Source: Flavobacterium shii (GTDB lineage: Bacteria > Bacteroidota > Bacteroidia > Flavobacteriales > Flavobacteriaceae). Taken from it: 63,159 nucleotides of DNA. Made by a program: the position numbers and the translations under genes. This document shows, in pieces, positions 18,138 through 26,134 of this stretch. The first letter of the stretch is position 1. Each line of letters begins with the position of its first letter. The stretch spans positions 1 to 63,159 of the forward strand of contig NZ_JAOZEW010000029.1 in the NCBI RefSeq assembly GCF_025847235.1. The letters run 5' to 3'. The notes beneath the pieces are model-generated. The model worked only from the letters and a program-made list of their open reading frames with translations. It had not been told where the DNA came from and ran no database searches.

Positions 18138-18718
18138 AATGAAAGTAATTTGTGATTAACGTGTTGTTTTAATTCTTCAAAAAAAGCAGTGAATTCTGTT
18201 TCGAATTCGGTGTAAAATTCTTTTAATTCCGTACTTGCAAACTGCATTTTTGAAGCGTTTTTTGTTCTGCGATCCATCTGGGTCAGGATATGATTGATTC
18301 CTTCGACAGTTTGATAGCTTACGAGCCAATTTTCATGAAACATAATAGGCATCATACGCTGTGTTCTTTCGGTTAAAATACTATGATTCTCAGTTAGAGA
18401 ATTATAAAATCTCTGAACAAAATCATCAAGCTTTTCATCAGAATATGTTTTCCAGTTTTTGGCCAGGAAATGATCGTAAAAAACATCAATAATAACACCA
18501 GCATAATGATGGTATTTTTCATGAAGTTTTTTGGTACTTTGTCTAAAAATTGGATGTGCATCGGTATAGGTGTCTATGGCGCGATGCAAAATAATACCTT
18601 TTTGAACTTCTGCAGGAAAACTTTCAAATTGTTTCCCCCGAATTCCATCAGCCATGAAATTGCCAATTTTGATTAAATCATTATCGCCGGAAAGGTATAT
18701 ATGGGCTAGGAAATTCAT
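18134..18718 (-). CDS. acpH: Acyl carrier protein phosphodiesterase
   Basis: AcpH-type (DUF479) hydrolase that removes the 4'-phosphopantetheine arm from acyl carrier protein. The 194-residue chain has the family opening NFLAHIYLSGDND, then GNFMADGIRG and an HRAIDTYTDAHP metal-site stretch, followed by HHYAGVIIDVFYDHFLA. No signal peptide, so cytoplasmic. It overlaps ggt by four bases; the functional link between them is not obvious. A perfect 18-bp palindrome lies in its leader. Confidence 0.88.
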   Translation of the reverse strand: MNFLAHIYLSGDNDLIKIGNFMADGIRGKQFESFPAEVQKGIILHRAIDTYTDAHPIFRQSTKKLHEKYHHYAGVIIDVFYDHFLAKNWKTYSDEKLDDFVQRFYNSLTENHSILTERTQRMMPIMFHENWLVSYQTVEGINHILTQMDRRTKNASKMQFASTELKEFYTEFETEFTAFFEELKQHVNHKLLSL

Positions 18719-18737
18719 TTTTTTTTTGGGAGTTACT

Positions 18738-18755
18738 ATCCCGAAGCTTCGGGAT
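18738..18755. repeat. Perfect 18-bp palindrome in the acpH leader
   Basis: ATCCCGAAGCTTCGGGAT reads the same on both strands, 20 bases before the acpH ATG. A related core (CCGAGAGCTTCGG) occurs in the hairpin at 49623-49645. It could be a terminator stem, an operator or a small dispersed palindrome. Confidence 0.6.
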
Positions 18756-18953
18756 TGAGGTGCTAAGTTTCTAAGTTCTCTCTTGTAAATGTATAAAATC
18801 TTTTTTAAATCTTTTTTATTATAAGACTTTGCAATATAAACTTAACATTTTAGTTTGTTTTTTTTTAACCTTAGCAACTAAGATTCTTAGTTACTTAGCA
18901 ACTTTTTTTTTAAATCTTAGCACCTAAGTACTTAAGAACCTTAGTAACTTTTC

Positions 18954-18961
18954 TATATTTG
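18954..18961 (+). promoter_or_regulatory. Candidate -7 box for glmM
   Basis: TATATTTG matches TAnnTTTG and lies 24 bases before the glmM ATG. The DNA just upstream is a low-complexity run of CTTAGTAAC and TTAGCAACT words, with no clean TTG element. Confidence 0.45.
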
Positions 18962-18985
18962 TAGCAATAACCATAACTCATTAAA

Positions 18986-20374
18986 ATGACTTTAATAAAA
19001 TCGATATCTGGAATACGAGGAACAATTGGTGGTAAGGTAGGAGATAATCTTACTCCGGTTGATGCAGTAAAATTTGCGTCGGCTTATGGAACTTTTCTTA
19101 AAAACAATACTAAAAAGGAAAAACTAACAGTAGTAATTGGTCGTGATGCGAGAATTTCGGGCCCTATGATTCATAATCTGGTAGTAAATACATTAGTAGG
19201 TTTGGGAATTAATGTAATAGATTTAGGTCTTTCGACAACTCCAACAGTAGAAGTTGCTGTTCCTTTGGAAAAAGCCGATGGAGGAATAATACTTACTGCT
19301 TCTCATAATCCGAAACAATGGAATGCATTGAAGTTGCTGAATGAGAAAGGGGAGTTTTTAAATGGAGCAGAAGGAGCAAAAATTTTAGAAATTGCAGAAG
19401 CAGAAGCTTTTGATTTCTCAGATGTTGATAGTTTAGGCGAAATCACGATTAATGATGCTTACATGGATATTCATATCGATGAGGTTTTAAATTTACCGTT
19501 AGTGGATGTTGAAGCTGTAAAAGCTGCTAAATTTAAAGTTGTAGTTGATGGTGTAAATTCTTCTGGAGGAATTATTATTCCAAAATTATTAGAATTGATG
19601 GGCGTTGAAGTAGTAAAATTATATTGCGAACCAAACGGACATTTTCCTCATAATCCAGAACCATTAAAAGAACATCTTACTGATATTTCGGAATTGGTTG
19701 TAAAAGAAAAAGCTGATCTAGGGGTTGTGGTTGATCCAGATGTTGACCGTTTGGCTTTTATTTGCGAAGACGGGGAAATGTTTGGCGAAGAATATACTTT
19801 GGTTGCTTGTGCCGATTATGTTTTGAGCAAAACACTAGGAAATACAGTTTCGAATATGTCATCATCTCGTGCCTTAAGAGATGTTACTGTTTCTCATGGT
19901 GGAAAATATGAAGCCAGTGCAGTAGGTGAGGTGAATGTAGTAGAATTAATGAAAAAGAATAATGCTATTATTGGTGGTGAAGGTAATGGAGGAATTATTT
20001 ATCCTGAGTCGCACTACGGGCGTGATAGTTTGGTAGGAGTTGCATTGTTTCTGACACATTTGGCTAACAAGAAAATGACAGTTTCGGCTTTGCGTGCTTC
20101 GTATCCGGAATATTATATGAGTAAAAACAAAATTGAATTGACACCGCAAATTGACGTTGATGCAATTCTGGTTGCAATGACCGAGAAATATAAAAATGAA
20201 GATATCACTACAATTGACGGAGTGAAAATTGATTTTGCTACAGAATGGGTTCATTTGAGAAAATCGAATACAGAACCAATTATCCGTATTTATACAGAAG
20301 CGCCATCACAGGAAAAAGCAGATGTTCTTGCTTTAAGAATTATAGATGAAATAAAAGCAATCGCTGGGATTTAA
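18986..20374 (+). CDS. glmM: Phosphoglucosamine mutase (phosphohexomutase family)
   Basis: Interconverts glucosamine 6-phosphate and 1-phosphate on the way to UDP-GlcNAc for peptidoglycan and LPS. The catalytic phosphoserine is S106 in TASHNPKQWN. The metal loop reads DPDVDRLA, and the sugar loop GEGNGGIIYP and phosphate-binding RKSNTEPIIRIY follow. Length 462 is usual. Bacteroidota also have phosphomannomutase-like members of this family, so exact specificity is inferred. The gene stands alone between a promoter-like box and a two-way terminator. Confidence 0.88.
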   Translation: MTLIKSISGIRGTIGGKVGDNLTPVDAVKFASAYGTFLKNNTKKEKLTVVIGRDARISGPMIHNLVVNTLVGLGINVIDLGLSTTPTVEVAVPLEKADGGIILTASHNPKQWNALKLLNEKGEFLNGAEGAKILEIAEAEAFDFSDVDSLGEITINDAYMDIHIDEVLNLPLVDVEAVKAAKFKVVVDGVNSSGGIIIPKLLELMGVEVVKLYCEPNGHFPHNPEPLKEHLTDISELVVKEKADLGVVVDPDVDRLAFICEDGEMFGEEYTLVACADYVLSKTLGNTVSNMSSSRALRDVTVSHGGKYEASAVGEVNVVELMKKNNAIIGGEGNGGIIYPESHYGRDSLVGVALFLTHLANKKMTVSALRASYPEYYMSKNKIELTPQIDVDAILVAMTEKYKNEDITTIDGVKIDFATEWVHLRKSNTEPIIRIYTEAPSQEKADVLALRIIDEIKAIAGI

Positions 20375-20393
20375 TCCAGTGATATGATTTAAT

Positions 20394-20428
20394 AAAAAAT
20401 GCCCGAAATTAATTTTTCGGGCATTTTT
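20394..20428. terminator. Bidirectional terminator between glmM and the acyltransferase gene
   Basis: AATGCCCGAAA and TTTCGGGCATT pair around a short AT loop with an A run before and a T run after. It separates two convergent genes and should work for both. Confidence 0.88.
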
Positions 20429-20431
20429 GTT

Positions 20432-21301
20432 TTATCTTCTGTGTTTCCATCTTTTGTGTGTCCACAAGTAGTATTCGGGAGCTTCAAGAATTTGTTTTTC
20501 TACTTCTTTTAAGTATGCGTGTGTAATTTCAAATCCATCTGCTTTTTTGGGTGTATCACAAATAGGAATAAATGTAGCTTCGTAATAACCACGTTTTACC
20601 TTTTTTACTTTTACAAATAAAACGCTCAAATTATATTTTCTTGCCAGCATTTCGGCACCGGTATGAACAGGAACTTCAACTCCCATAAAGGTATCCCAAT
20701 GAAAAGATCGATCTAGTTTTGGAGATTGGTCACTTGCTAAACCATACATGCTTAAAATTCCTTTTCGTTGGTTTTGTGCCATCAATGGAATTATTTTTTT
20801 AGTTTCAACTAATTCAGCATCATATTTAGAGCGTATTTTTCGAACTAATTTATCAAAATACGGATTTACAATTTTTTTATAAACTCCAATTCCTCTAAAC
20901 TTTATTTGTGCATTTAGGGTTAATAACCATTCCCAACTTGCATAATGGGAAGCAACTAAAACTACGCTTTTTCCTTTTTCTTCATAATCTTTTATGAGCT
21001 CGATATTGGTAATGACAAATCGTTTGCGCATTTCTTCTGGCGAAATGGTCATTGTTTTTATCATTTCCAAAAACATGTCACACATGTGTTGGTAGAATTT
21101 CTTTTCGATTACCTTTCGTTCTTCAGCATTAAGATGAGGTAAGGCAAGTGCTAAATTCTCCTTAACTGTTTTTCTGCGATATCCCACCAAATAATAAACG
21201 ATGAAGTAAACGACATCAGAAAATAAATAAAAAATAGGAAATGGTAGTATTGATATAATCCAAAGTAATGGATATGTTAGTATATAAATAAGGAATTGCA
21301 T
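20432..21301 (-). CDS. LpxL/HtrB-type lipid A acyltransferase
   Basis: Inner-membrane enzyme that adds a secondary acyl chain to lipid A. One N-terminal hydrophobic anchor (about 5-40) precedes the catalytic HYASWE motif (H119 to E124, H-x4-E form). The conserved SDQSPK stretch and the C-terminal YLWTHKRWKHRR also fit. The reading frame extends ten codons further upstream to a TTG, but the ATG at 21301 gives the normal family start, hence 289 residues. It converges on glmM and diverges from the rhomboid gene. Confidence 0.88.
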   Translation of the reverse strand: MQFLIYILTYPLLWIISILPFPIFYLFSDVVYFIVYYLVGYRRKTVKENLALALPHLNAEERKVIEKKFYQHMCDMFLEMIKTMTISPEEMRKRFVITNIELIKDYEEKGKSVVLVASHYASWEWLLTLNAQIKFRGIGVYKKIVNPYFDKLVRKIRSKYDAELVETKKIIPLMAQNQRKGILSMYGLASDQSPKLDRSFHWDTFMGVEVPVHTGAEMLARKYNLSVLFVKVKKVKRGYYEATFIPICDTPKKADGFEITHAYLKEVEKQILEAPEYYLWTHKRWKHRR

Positions 21302-21415
21302 GCAGTTTATTTTTTTACAAATATAACTCAAAAATGAATAACGCTATATATTTTAATCGGTAACTGTGGTGTCTGGGAGAATGACTATATTTACATCTCA
21401 CATTAAATATAGAAT

Positions 21416-22054
21416 ATGAATACCATTTTGATAGGGATAATTGTTGCCAATGTTTTAGTTAGTTATAAAGGATTTAATGATCTCGCTTTTTTTAGAAAAT
21501 ATGAATTTCACGTGGGAAGTATTCGTTCCGGGGAGCAAATAAGAATGTTGACATCAGGTTTTTTGCATGTTGATATGACACATTTAATTTTTAATATGCT
21601 AACACTTTGGTTTTTTGCGCCAGTAGTTATTCAGTATTTAGGGAATTTTTCGTTTGTATTAATCTATATCGGAAGTTTAGTTTTTGGAAGTCTATTAACG
21701 ATGATTTTTCATAAAAACGATTATAGTTATCGTGCTGTGGGAGCTTCGGGAGCTGTTACGGGAATTTTATATTCGGCTATATTATTGCGACCAGACATGA
21801 TGCTTGGGATATTCTTTATAATTCCGATGCCGGCGTATCTTTTTGGAATCTTGTATCTGTTGTATTCTATCTACGGGATGAGAGCTAAGAATGATAATAT
21901 TGGTCATACAGCACATTTTGGTGGTGCAATTGGAGGATATTTAATAACTTTGATAAAAGAACCTACTTTGGTTTACGATCACACGCTAATGGTTGTCTTG
22001 TTGGCGATCCCAATTGTCATACTTTTTGTTATGGCAAAGCTGGGGAAACTATAG
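21416..22054 (+). CDS. Rhomboid-family intramembrane serine protease
   Basis: A six-helix membrane protease of 212 residues. The catalytic serine is S111 in GASGAVTG and the histidine H167 in HTAHFGG. HVDMTHLIFN (51-60) in the loop and second helix is typical of the family. It probably cleaves single-span membrane proteins in the lipid bilayer; the substrate is unknown. A TATATTTA box 22 bases upstream is close to the Bacteroidota -7 consensus. The SIMPL gene follows after 49 bases and may be cotranscribed. Confidence 0.92.
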   Translation: MNTILIGIIVANVLVSYKGFNDLAFFRKYEFHVGSIRSGEQIRMLTSGFLHVDMTHLIFNMLTLWFFAPVVIQYLGNFSFVLIYIGSLVFGSLLTMIFHKNDYSYRAVGASGAVTGILYSAILLRPDMMLGIFFIIPMPAYLFGILYLLYSIYGMRAKNDNIGHTAHFGGAIGGYLITLIKEPTLVYDHTLMVVLLAIPIVILFVMAKLGKL

Positions 22055-22103
22055 TGGCACAACTTTTGAAAAGGAATAACAAAATCAATTAAATAATATA
22101 AAT

Positions 22104-22796
22104 ATGAAAAAAGTAGCTTTATTTTTAACCCTTATGTTTATGACTATGTCTTACGCTCAAGAAACTAAACAAATTCCCCAAATTAGTGTATCTGGTGAAG
22201 GAAAAGTGAAAGTTGCACCAGATCAGGCAACAATTTTAGCAACGATAGAAACCAAAGGAACTATTGCTAAAGATGTGAAAAAGCAAAATGATCAAAAAAT
22301 GGATGCTGTTTTAAAATTCATCAAAAAAATGAATATTCCAACATCTGATTTTAAGACAAAACAGGTTGCGCTAAATCCACAATATGATTATGAAAAAAAG
22401 AAACATAATTATAACGCTACACAGACAGTTGAAATCTTGTTGAAAGATTTAACTAAGTATGATGAGTTAATGGAAGGTTTGGTTGATCAAGGAATCAACC
22501 GTATCGATGGTGTTACTTTTGAATCTTCAAAACTGGCGCAACATGAGTCTGAGGCTAGAAAATTGGCTATTAAAGACGCAAAGTCTAAGGCAGAAGACTA
22601 TGTTTCTGTTTTAGGTCAAAAAGTGGGTAAAGCTATCGTTATTTCAGATAATTCTCAAGGATACCGTCCACAACCAATGTATGCAGCTATGAAATCTATG
22701 GCAATGGATAGTACAGGTGGAGCTTCGAATGAAACACTTGCTATTGGAGAAATAGAAATTGTATCTAATGTAAGTGTGAGTTTCGTTTTGGAATAA
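22104..22796 (+). CDS. SIMPL-domain (DUF541) secreted protein
   Basis: A 230-residue protein with a signal peptide of 18 residues (ending SYAQ) and the SIMPL/YggE signature ISVSGEGKVKVAPDQATI near the N-terminus. Members are periplasmic or surface proteins linked to oxidative-stress or signalling phenotypes, without a defined catalytic activity. A strong terminator follows, so it closes the short rhomboid-SIMPL unit. Confidence 0.88.
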   Translation: MKKVALFLTLMFMTMSYAQETKQIPQISVSGEGKVKVAPDQATILATIETKGTIAKDVKKQNDQKMDAVLKFIKKMNIPTSDFKTKQVALNPQYDYEKKKHNYNATQTVEILLKDLTKYDELMEGLVDQGINRIDGVTFESSKLAQHESEARKLAIKDAKSKAEDYVSVLGQKVGKAIVISDNSQGYRPQPMYAAMKSMAMDSTGGASNETLAIGEIEIVSNVSVSFVLE

Positions 22797-22815
22797 ATAA
22801 AATCCTCTAAATAGT

Positions 22816-22852
22816 AAATCCCGTCATTTGTATAAATGGCGGGATTTTTTTT
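22816..22852 (+). terminator. Terminator after the SIMPL gene
   Basis: AAATCCCGTCATTT and AAATGGCGGGATTT form a stem of about 14 pairs with one wobble, followed by a run of eight T. Confidence 0.88.
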
Positions 22853-23149
22853 GCTTGACTATTATGTGTAAGAAAAGTTCTGAATCATTTTATGACTTTT
22901 CGAGGGGAGAGCAGGATTCAACTTAAAGCTTGGAACCTCTGTGTTTTCTGCATCTTTATTTTTTTAAGTAGAAATTTATACTAGATTTAATTTGGATAGA
23001 AATGAATTGTATTGAAAGAATAAAGATCATTTTTTGTATCTTTATTTTGACAATCATTTTTTGTAAATGGAAGGGAATTATGAGAATTGCAATGTATTGA
23101 AAACGATTCTGAAATAATATTTTACGTCTAACTATTGAATATTTTATTT
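22853..23149. other. Intergenic stretch before the DyP gene
   Basis: About 300 bases with no convincing gene. It must hold the DyP promoter, but no full TTG plus TAnnTTTG pair was recognised. A reading frame opens at a TTG (23135), but the ATG at 23150 is the better DyP start. Confidence 0.5.
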
Positions 23150-24073
23150 ATGAGTATTAATTCTCAAAATGTACTGGATTACCCAAACAACAATACCATT
23201 TTTATGGTTTGGAATTTTAAACAGAATGTTATTTTTGGGGATACTTTTAAAAATATTTGTTCCTTAATAACTAATCTTAATAATTCTGCAAAAACTCGTT
23301 TTCCAGAATCTAAGGCTAGTGTTGTTATGGGTATTGGCTATGAAGCCTGGCTTTTATTGGACCTGCCTAAACCTCTGCCAAAAGAATTAATATCATTTGT
23401 ACCTATTACAGGATCTAAGCATACAGCAGTTGCTACTGGTGGAGATTTGCATTTTCATATACGCTCCACCGAATACAGTTTTTGTATTGATGCGGCCTCA
23501 GCTATTTCGAATATTTTATCAGGTATTGGTGAAAGTGTTGAAGAAATTCACGGATTTAGATATTGGGACAGTCGGAGCATTTTGGGGTTTGTGGATGGTA
23601 CAGAAAATCCACATGGATATGATAGACAGCACTTTGGGATAATTGGAGATGAAGAGGTTATTTACAAAGGAGGAAGCTATCTTTTTGTTCAAAAATACAT
23701 TCATGATCTCAATGCGTGGAAGTCTCTTCCGGTAAGTGAACAAGAAAAAATAATTGGCAGATCAAAAGTAGATGATATCGAAATGTCTGACGATGTGAAG
23801 CCATCCAATTCACATTCGGCACTTTCCAATGTTGGAGATGATTTAAAAATTGTACGGGACAATATGCCATTTGGTAATATGTCTACAAATGAAATGGGAA
23901 CTTATTTTATTGCGTATGCAAGTTTATTTAGTACAACACAAAAAATGCTTACCAAAATGTTTGTTGGTTCTCCAAAGGGCAATTATGATCGGATTTTGGA
24001 TTTTAGTACGCCCAAAACAGGAGCTCTTTTTTTTGTACCAACTTTTGATATGCTAAGTCAATTTACTGAATAA
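23150..24073 (+). CDS. DyP-type heme peroxidase
   Basis: Dye-decolorizing peroxidase using heme and H2O2. The distal aspartate sits in GFVDGTENP (D149 from this start), the proximal heme histidine in SNSHSAL (about 222), and the distal arginine in IVRDNMPFG (about 236). The 307-residue length fits the short cytoplasmic DyP classes. No Tat or Sec signal peptide is seen, and no encapsulin shell gene or encapsulin-type C-terminal tag is recognisable. The bicupin gene follows 109 bases later on the same strand, so the two may share a function in peroxide or oxalate chemistry, which is inferred. Confidence 0.9.
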   Translation: MSINSQNVLDYPNNNTIFMVWNFKQNVIFGDTFKNICSLITNLNNSAKTRFPESKASVVMGIGYEAWLLLDLPKPLPKELISFVPITGSKHTAVATGGDLHFHIRSTEYSFCIDAASAISNILSGIGESVEEIHGFRYWDSRSILGFVDGTENPHGYDRQHFGIIGDEEVIYKGGSYLFVQKYIHDLNAWKSLPVSEQEKIIGRSKVDDIEMSDDVKPSNSHSALSNVGDDLKIVRDNMPFGNMSTNEMGTYFIAYASLFSTTQKMLTKMFVGSPKGNYDRILDFSTPKTGALFFVPTFDMLSQFTE

Positions 24074-24182
24074 GTAATTAAACTGAAAAAACTAAAAAAG
24101 ACCATCAGCTGGATTAATAAAATGAATTAAGATGGTAAAATAATTTTTTGAAATGATTTCATGATTTAATTTATATAATAAG

Positions 24183-25214
24183 ATGGAAGAAAATATTTCT
24201 CAATTTAAATATCAGCTTGAAAAAAAAATGCCAAGAACTGGTAATGGCGGTATAACAAGGGGAGCATCTGTAAATGACTTTCCTGCATCTGTAGGTATCG
24301 CAGGGGTGAGTATGCATCTAGAACCCGGAACGATACGTGAACTTCATTGGCATGCAAATGCAGCCGAATGGGCTTATGTGGTAAAGGGAAATGTACGTAC
24401 TACAATTATTCATCCTGATGGCAGTTCTCATATTGATTATTTTTCTCCGGGCGATGTTTGGTATTTCCCAAAAGGATATGGGCACACATTGCAAGGCATC
24501 GGAAATGAAGAATGTCATTTTATCCTAATTTTTGACAACGGCAATTTTTCGGAAGATCATACTTTTAGTATTACCGATTTTATTTCAAGTGTTCCTAAAG
24601 AGGTGGCAGCAAAGAACCTGAATATTTCTATAGAAGAAGCCGAAAAATTATATCAGGGTGAAGCTTATTTTTCCCGATGCGAAAATCCGACTTTTAAAAA
24701 CCATTTGCTTTCAAAGCGCAACAATATTGAACTTATATCAACACATAGATACCCATTACTAGCACAACAACCTAAAATATTTGCAGGAGGTAGACAAAGA
24801 GTAGTCACGCAAAATGAATTTCCTATTTCTAAAACTTTTTCGGGTTCGTTATTAGAAATAGAACCAGGTGCAATGCGTGAAATGCATTGGCATCCAAATG
24901 CAGATGAGTGGCAATATTTTCTAGAAGGTAGTGGAGAAATGGGTGTTTTTTTAGCACAAAGTAATATTGTAATAGACCAGTATGAAGTAGGAGATATAGG
25001 TTATGTACCTATGGGGGCAGGTCATTATATAAAAAATACTGGAAGTGTTGTTTTAAAGGTTTTAATTGGACTTAACAGTGGTAATTATGAAGCAATAGAA
25101 TTAAGTACTTGGGTCGCTTCAAACCCTACTGACATAATAGAAGGCAACTTAGGAGTATCAAAAGAAATGGCGAAAAAGTTTGTAAATAATACTGATGCTA
25201 TAATTTTAGAATAA
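24183..25214 (+). CDS. Oxalate-decarboxylase-type bicupin
   Basis: Two cupin domains, each with a full metal site: HWHANAAEW (H55, H57, E62) with H101, and HWHPNADEW (H235, H237, E242) with H281. In known oxalate decarboxylases these bind manganese. The loop between the domains reads FSEDHTF. It aligns with the lid (SENST in the Bacillus enzyme) whose glutamate favours decarboxylation over oxidation; the glutamate is kept as E124. No signal peptide, so probably cytoplasmic. Reaction: oxalate to formate plus CO2. No formate or oxalate transport gene is adjacent. It follows the DyP gene and probably forms a unit with it. Confidence 0.85.
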   Translation: MEENISQFKYQLEKKMPRTGNGGITRGASVNDFPASVGIAGVSMHLEPGTIRELHWHANAAEWAYVVKGNVRTTIIHPDGSSHIDYFSPGDVWYFPKGYGHTLQGIGNEECHFILIFDNGNFSEDHTFSITDFISSVPKEVAAKNLNISIEEAEKLYQGEAYFSRCENPTFKNHLLSKRNNIELISTHRYPLLAQQPKIFAGGRQRVVTQNEFPISKTFSGSLLEIEPGAMREMHWHPNADEWQYFLEGSGEMGVFLAQSNIVIDQYEVGDIGYVPMGAGHYIKNTGSVVLKVLIGLNSGNYEAIELSTWVASNPTDIIEGNLGVSKEMAKKFVNNTDAIILE

Positions 25215-25240
25215 ATATGTAATGAATTGTTGTTTTTAAT

Positions 25241-25351
25241 CAGGAATTCAAAGAGATATAACTGTTTTAACTAAAAAGATTTAATAGTATAACCTAATCC
25301 TTTTATGGTATGAATTAGGTTGTTTTTGAAAGGGGCATCTATTTTTTTCTT
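25241..25351 (-). pseudogene. Relic: 3' end of an OmpR-type response regulator
   Basis: The minus strand encodes KKIDAPFKNNLIHTIKGLGY and then TIKSF plus a TAG stop. This is the C-terminal end of a winged-helix response regulator, with no upstream part. It is nearly identical, including about 30 bases past the stop, to 45941-46052, the end of the intact regulator gene 20.7 kb away. It is thus a partial duplication or the remains of a second copy. Confidence 0.85.
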
Positions 25352-25368
25352 AAAATAAAACTTAGTTT

Positions 25369-25827
25369 TTAGCAACAATCTAATTTATCAATTAATCTGC
25401 GATGATAATTTATTTGACCAAGGTGATAACTTAAATGAGCAAACAAATGAACTAGTAGATATTCAGTTGTAGTTGTTTCAGAAAACTTTAAAATTGGATA
25501 ATCTTTTTGTAAATCTTCATTTGTAACCTTAATAAGAGAATCTTTAACAACTTGGATGGTGTTATTTATGTTTTCAATCAATTCTTTTTTGGGAACGTTT
25601 TTTTGAGAAAATTCAAGTTCTCTATTTCTAACATAATTTGTTCTCCCAATTTCTTTTCCAATAAATGTGTTTAAGTTTCCAACTAAATGTAAAGCTAAAT
25701 TCCCTGCCGAATTAGAAATATTCTTTTCTACGCGCCAAATATCTTCTTCTCTCTTATAAAGTTCAATCTCTATTATTAACTTGTTCAGGTCTCTTTCAAA
25801 AAGTGAAATTAATGTTTCTGCATTCAT
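25369..25827 (-). CDS. DinB-family protein
   Basis: A 152-residue four-helix-bundle protein of the DinB/YfiT type. The C-terminal HLFAHLSYHLGQINYHRRL supplies the usual metal-binding histidines. Related enzymes are metal-dependent thiol transferases, often for bacillithiol, but most DinB members have no known substrate. Its stop lies 18 bases from the response-regulator relic, so the sequence after the gene has been rearranged. Confidence 0.85.
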   Translation of the reverse strand: MNAETLISLFERDLNKLIIEIELYKREEDIWRVEKNISNSAGNLALHLVGNLNTFIGKEIGRTNYVRNRELEFSQKNVPKKELIENINNTIQVVKDSLIKVTNEDLQKDYPILKFSETTTTEYLLVHLFAHLSYHLGQINYHRRLIDKLDCC

Positions 25828-26134
25828 TTTATTTCTTAATTATGTTTTCGGATTTATAATACCAATTTTAGTTTTTTATAATTCAAATTTATTGAATTTA
25901 CGAATACTTTTAATATCGATGAATATAAAAATCATAACTAATTAAGTGGCGTTCGTTTGCTACTTTTCTTTTGCCGCAGAACCTTGAGATAATTCATAGA
26001 GATTTTGGTTTTCGTTCAAAGTGGTATTTACAAGTATCATACAAAAAGGGTTATTGGCTTTGACAATATTATTAATTTTTTTTAGACCTGTATTATAATG
26101 AATTAACTAATGTTTTAATTCTTAAAAATTCTAA
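25828..26134. other. Intergenic stretch between DinB and the hybrid sensor gene
   Basis: About 300 bases holding the leader of the DinB gene and a possible gene relic (25960-26106). No terminator with a clear stem was found after the sensor gene. Confidence 0.5.
25960..26106 (-). pseudogene. Possible gene relic (48 codons, no start)
   Basis: The minus strand is open for 48 codons ending in TAG, with protein-like content such as KKINNIVKANNPF, MILVNTTLNENQNLY and ELSQGSAAKEK. The frame begins at an upstream stop without an early start codon. It looks like the C-terminal end of a lost gene, but I do not recognise the family and chance is not excluded. Confidence 0.3.

Noticed and set aside
18760..18950. 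CTTAGTAAC/TTAGCAACT-rich stretch before glmM
   Set aside because: Low-complexity and similar to dispersed intergenic words of the genus; no stable structure or operator could be defined.
23150..25214. An encapsulin nanocompartment with DyP cargo
   Set aside because: No shell gene is nearby and the DyP C-terminus (MLSQFTE) shows no recognisable targeting extension.
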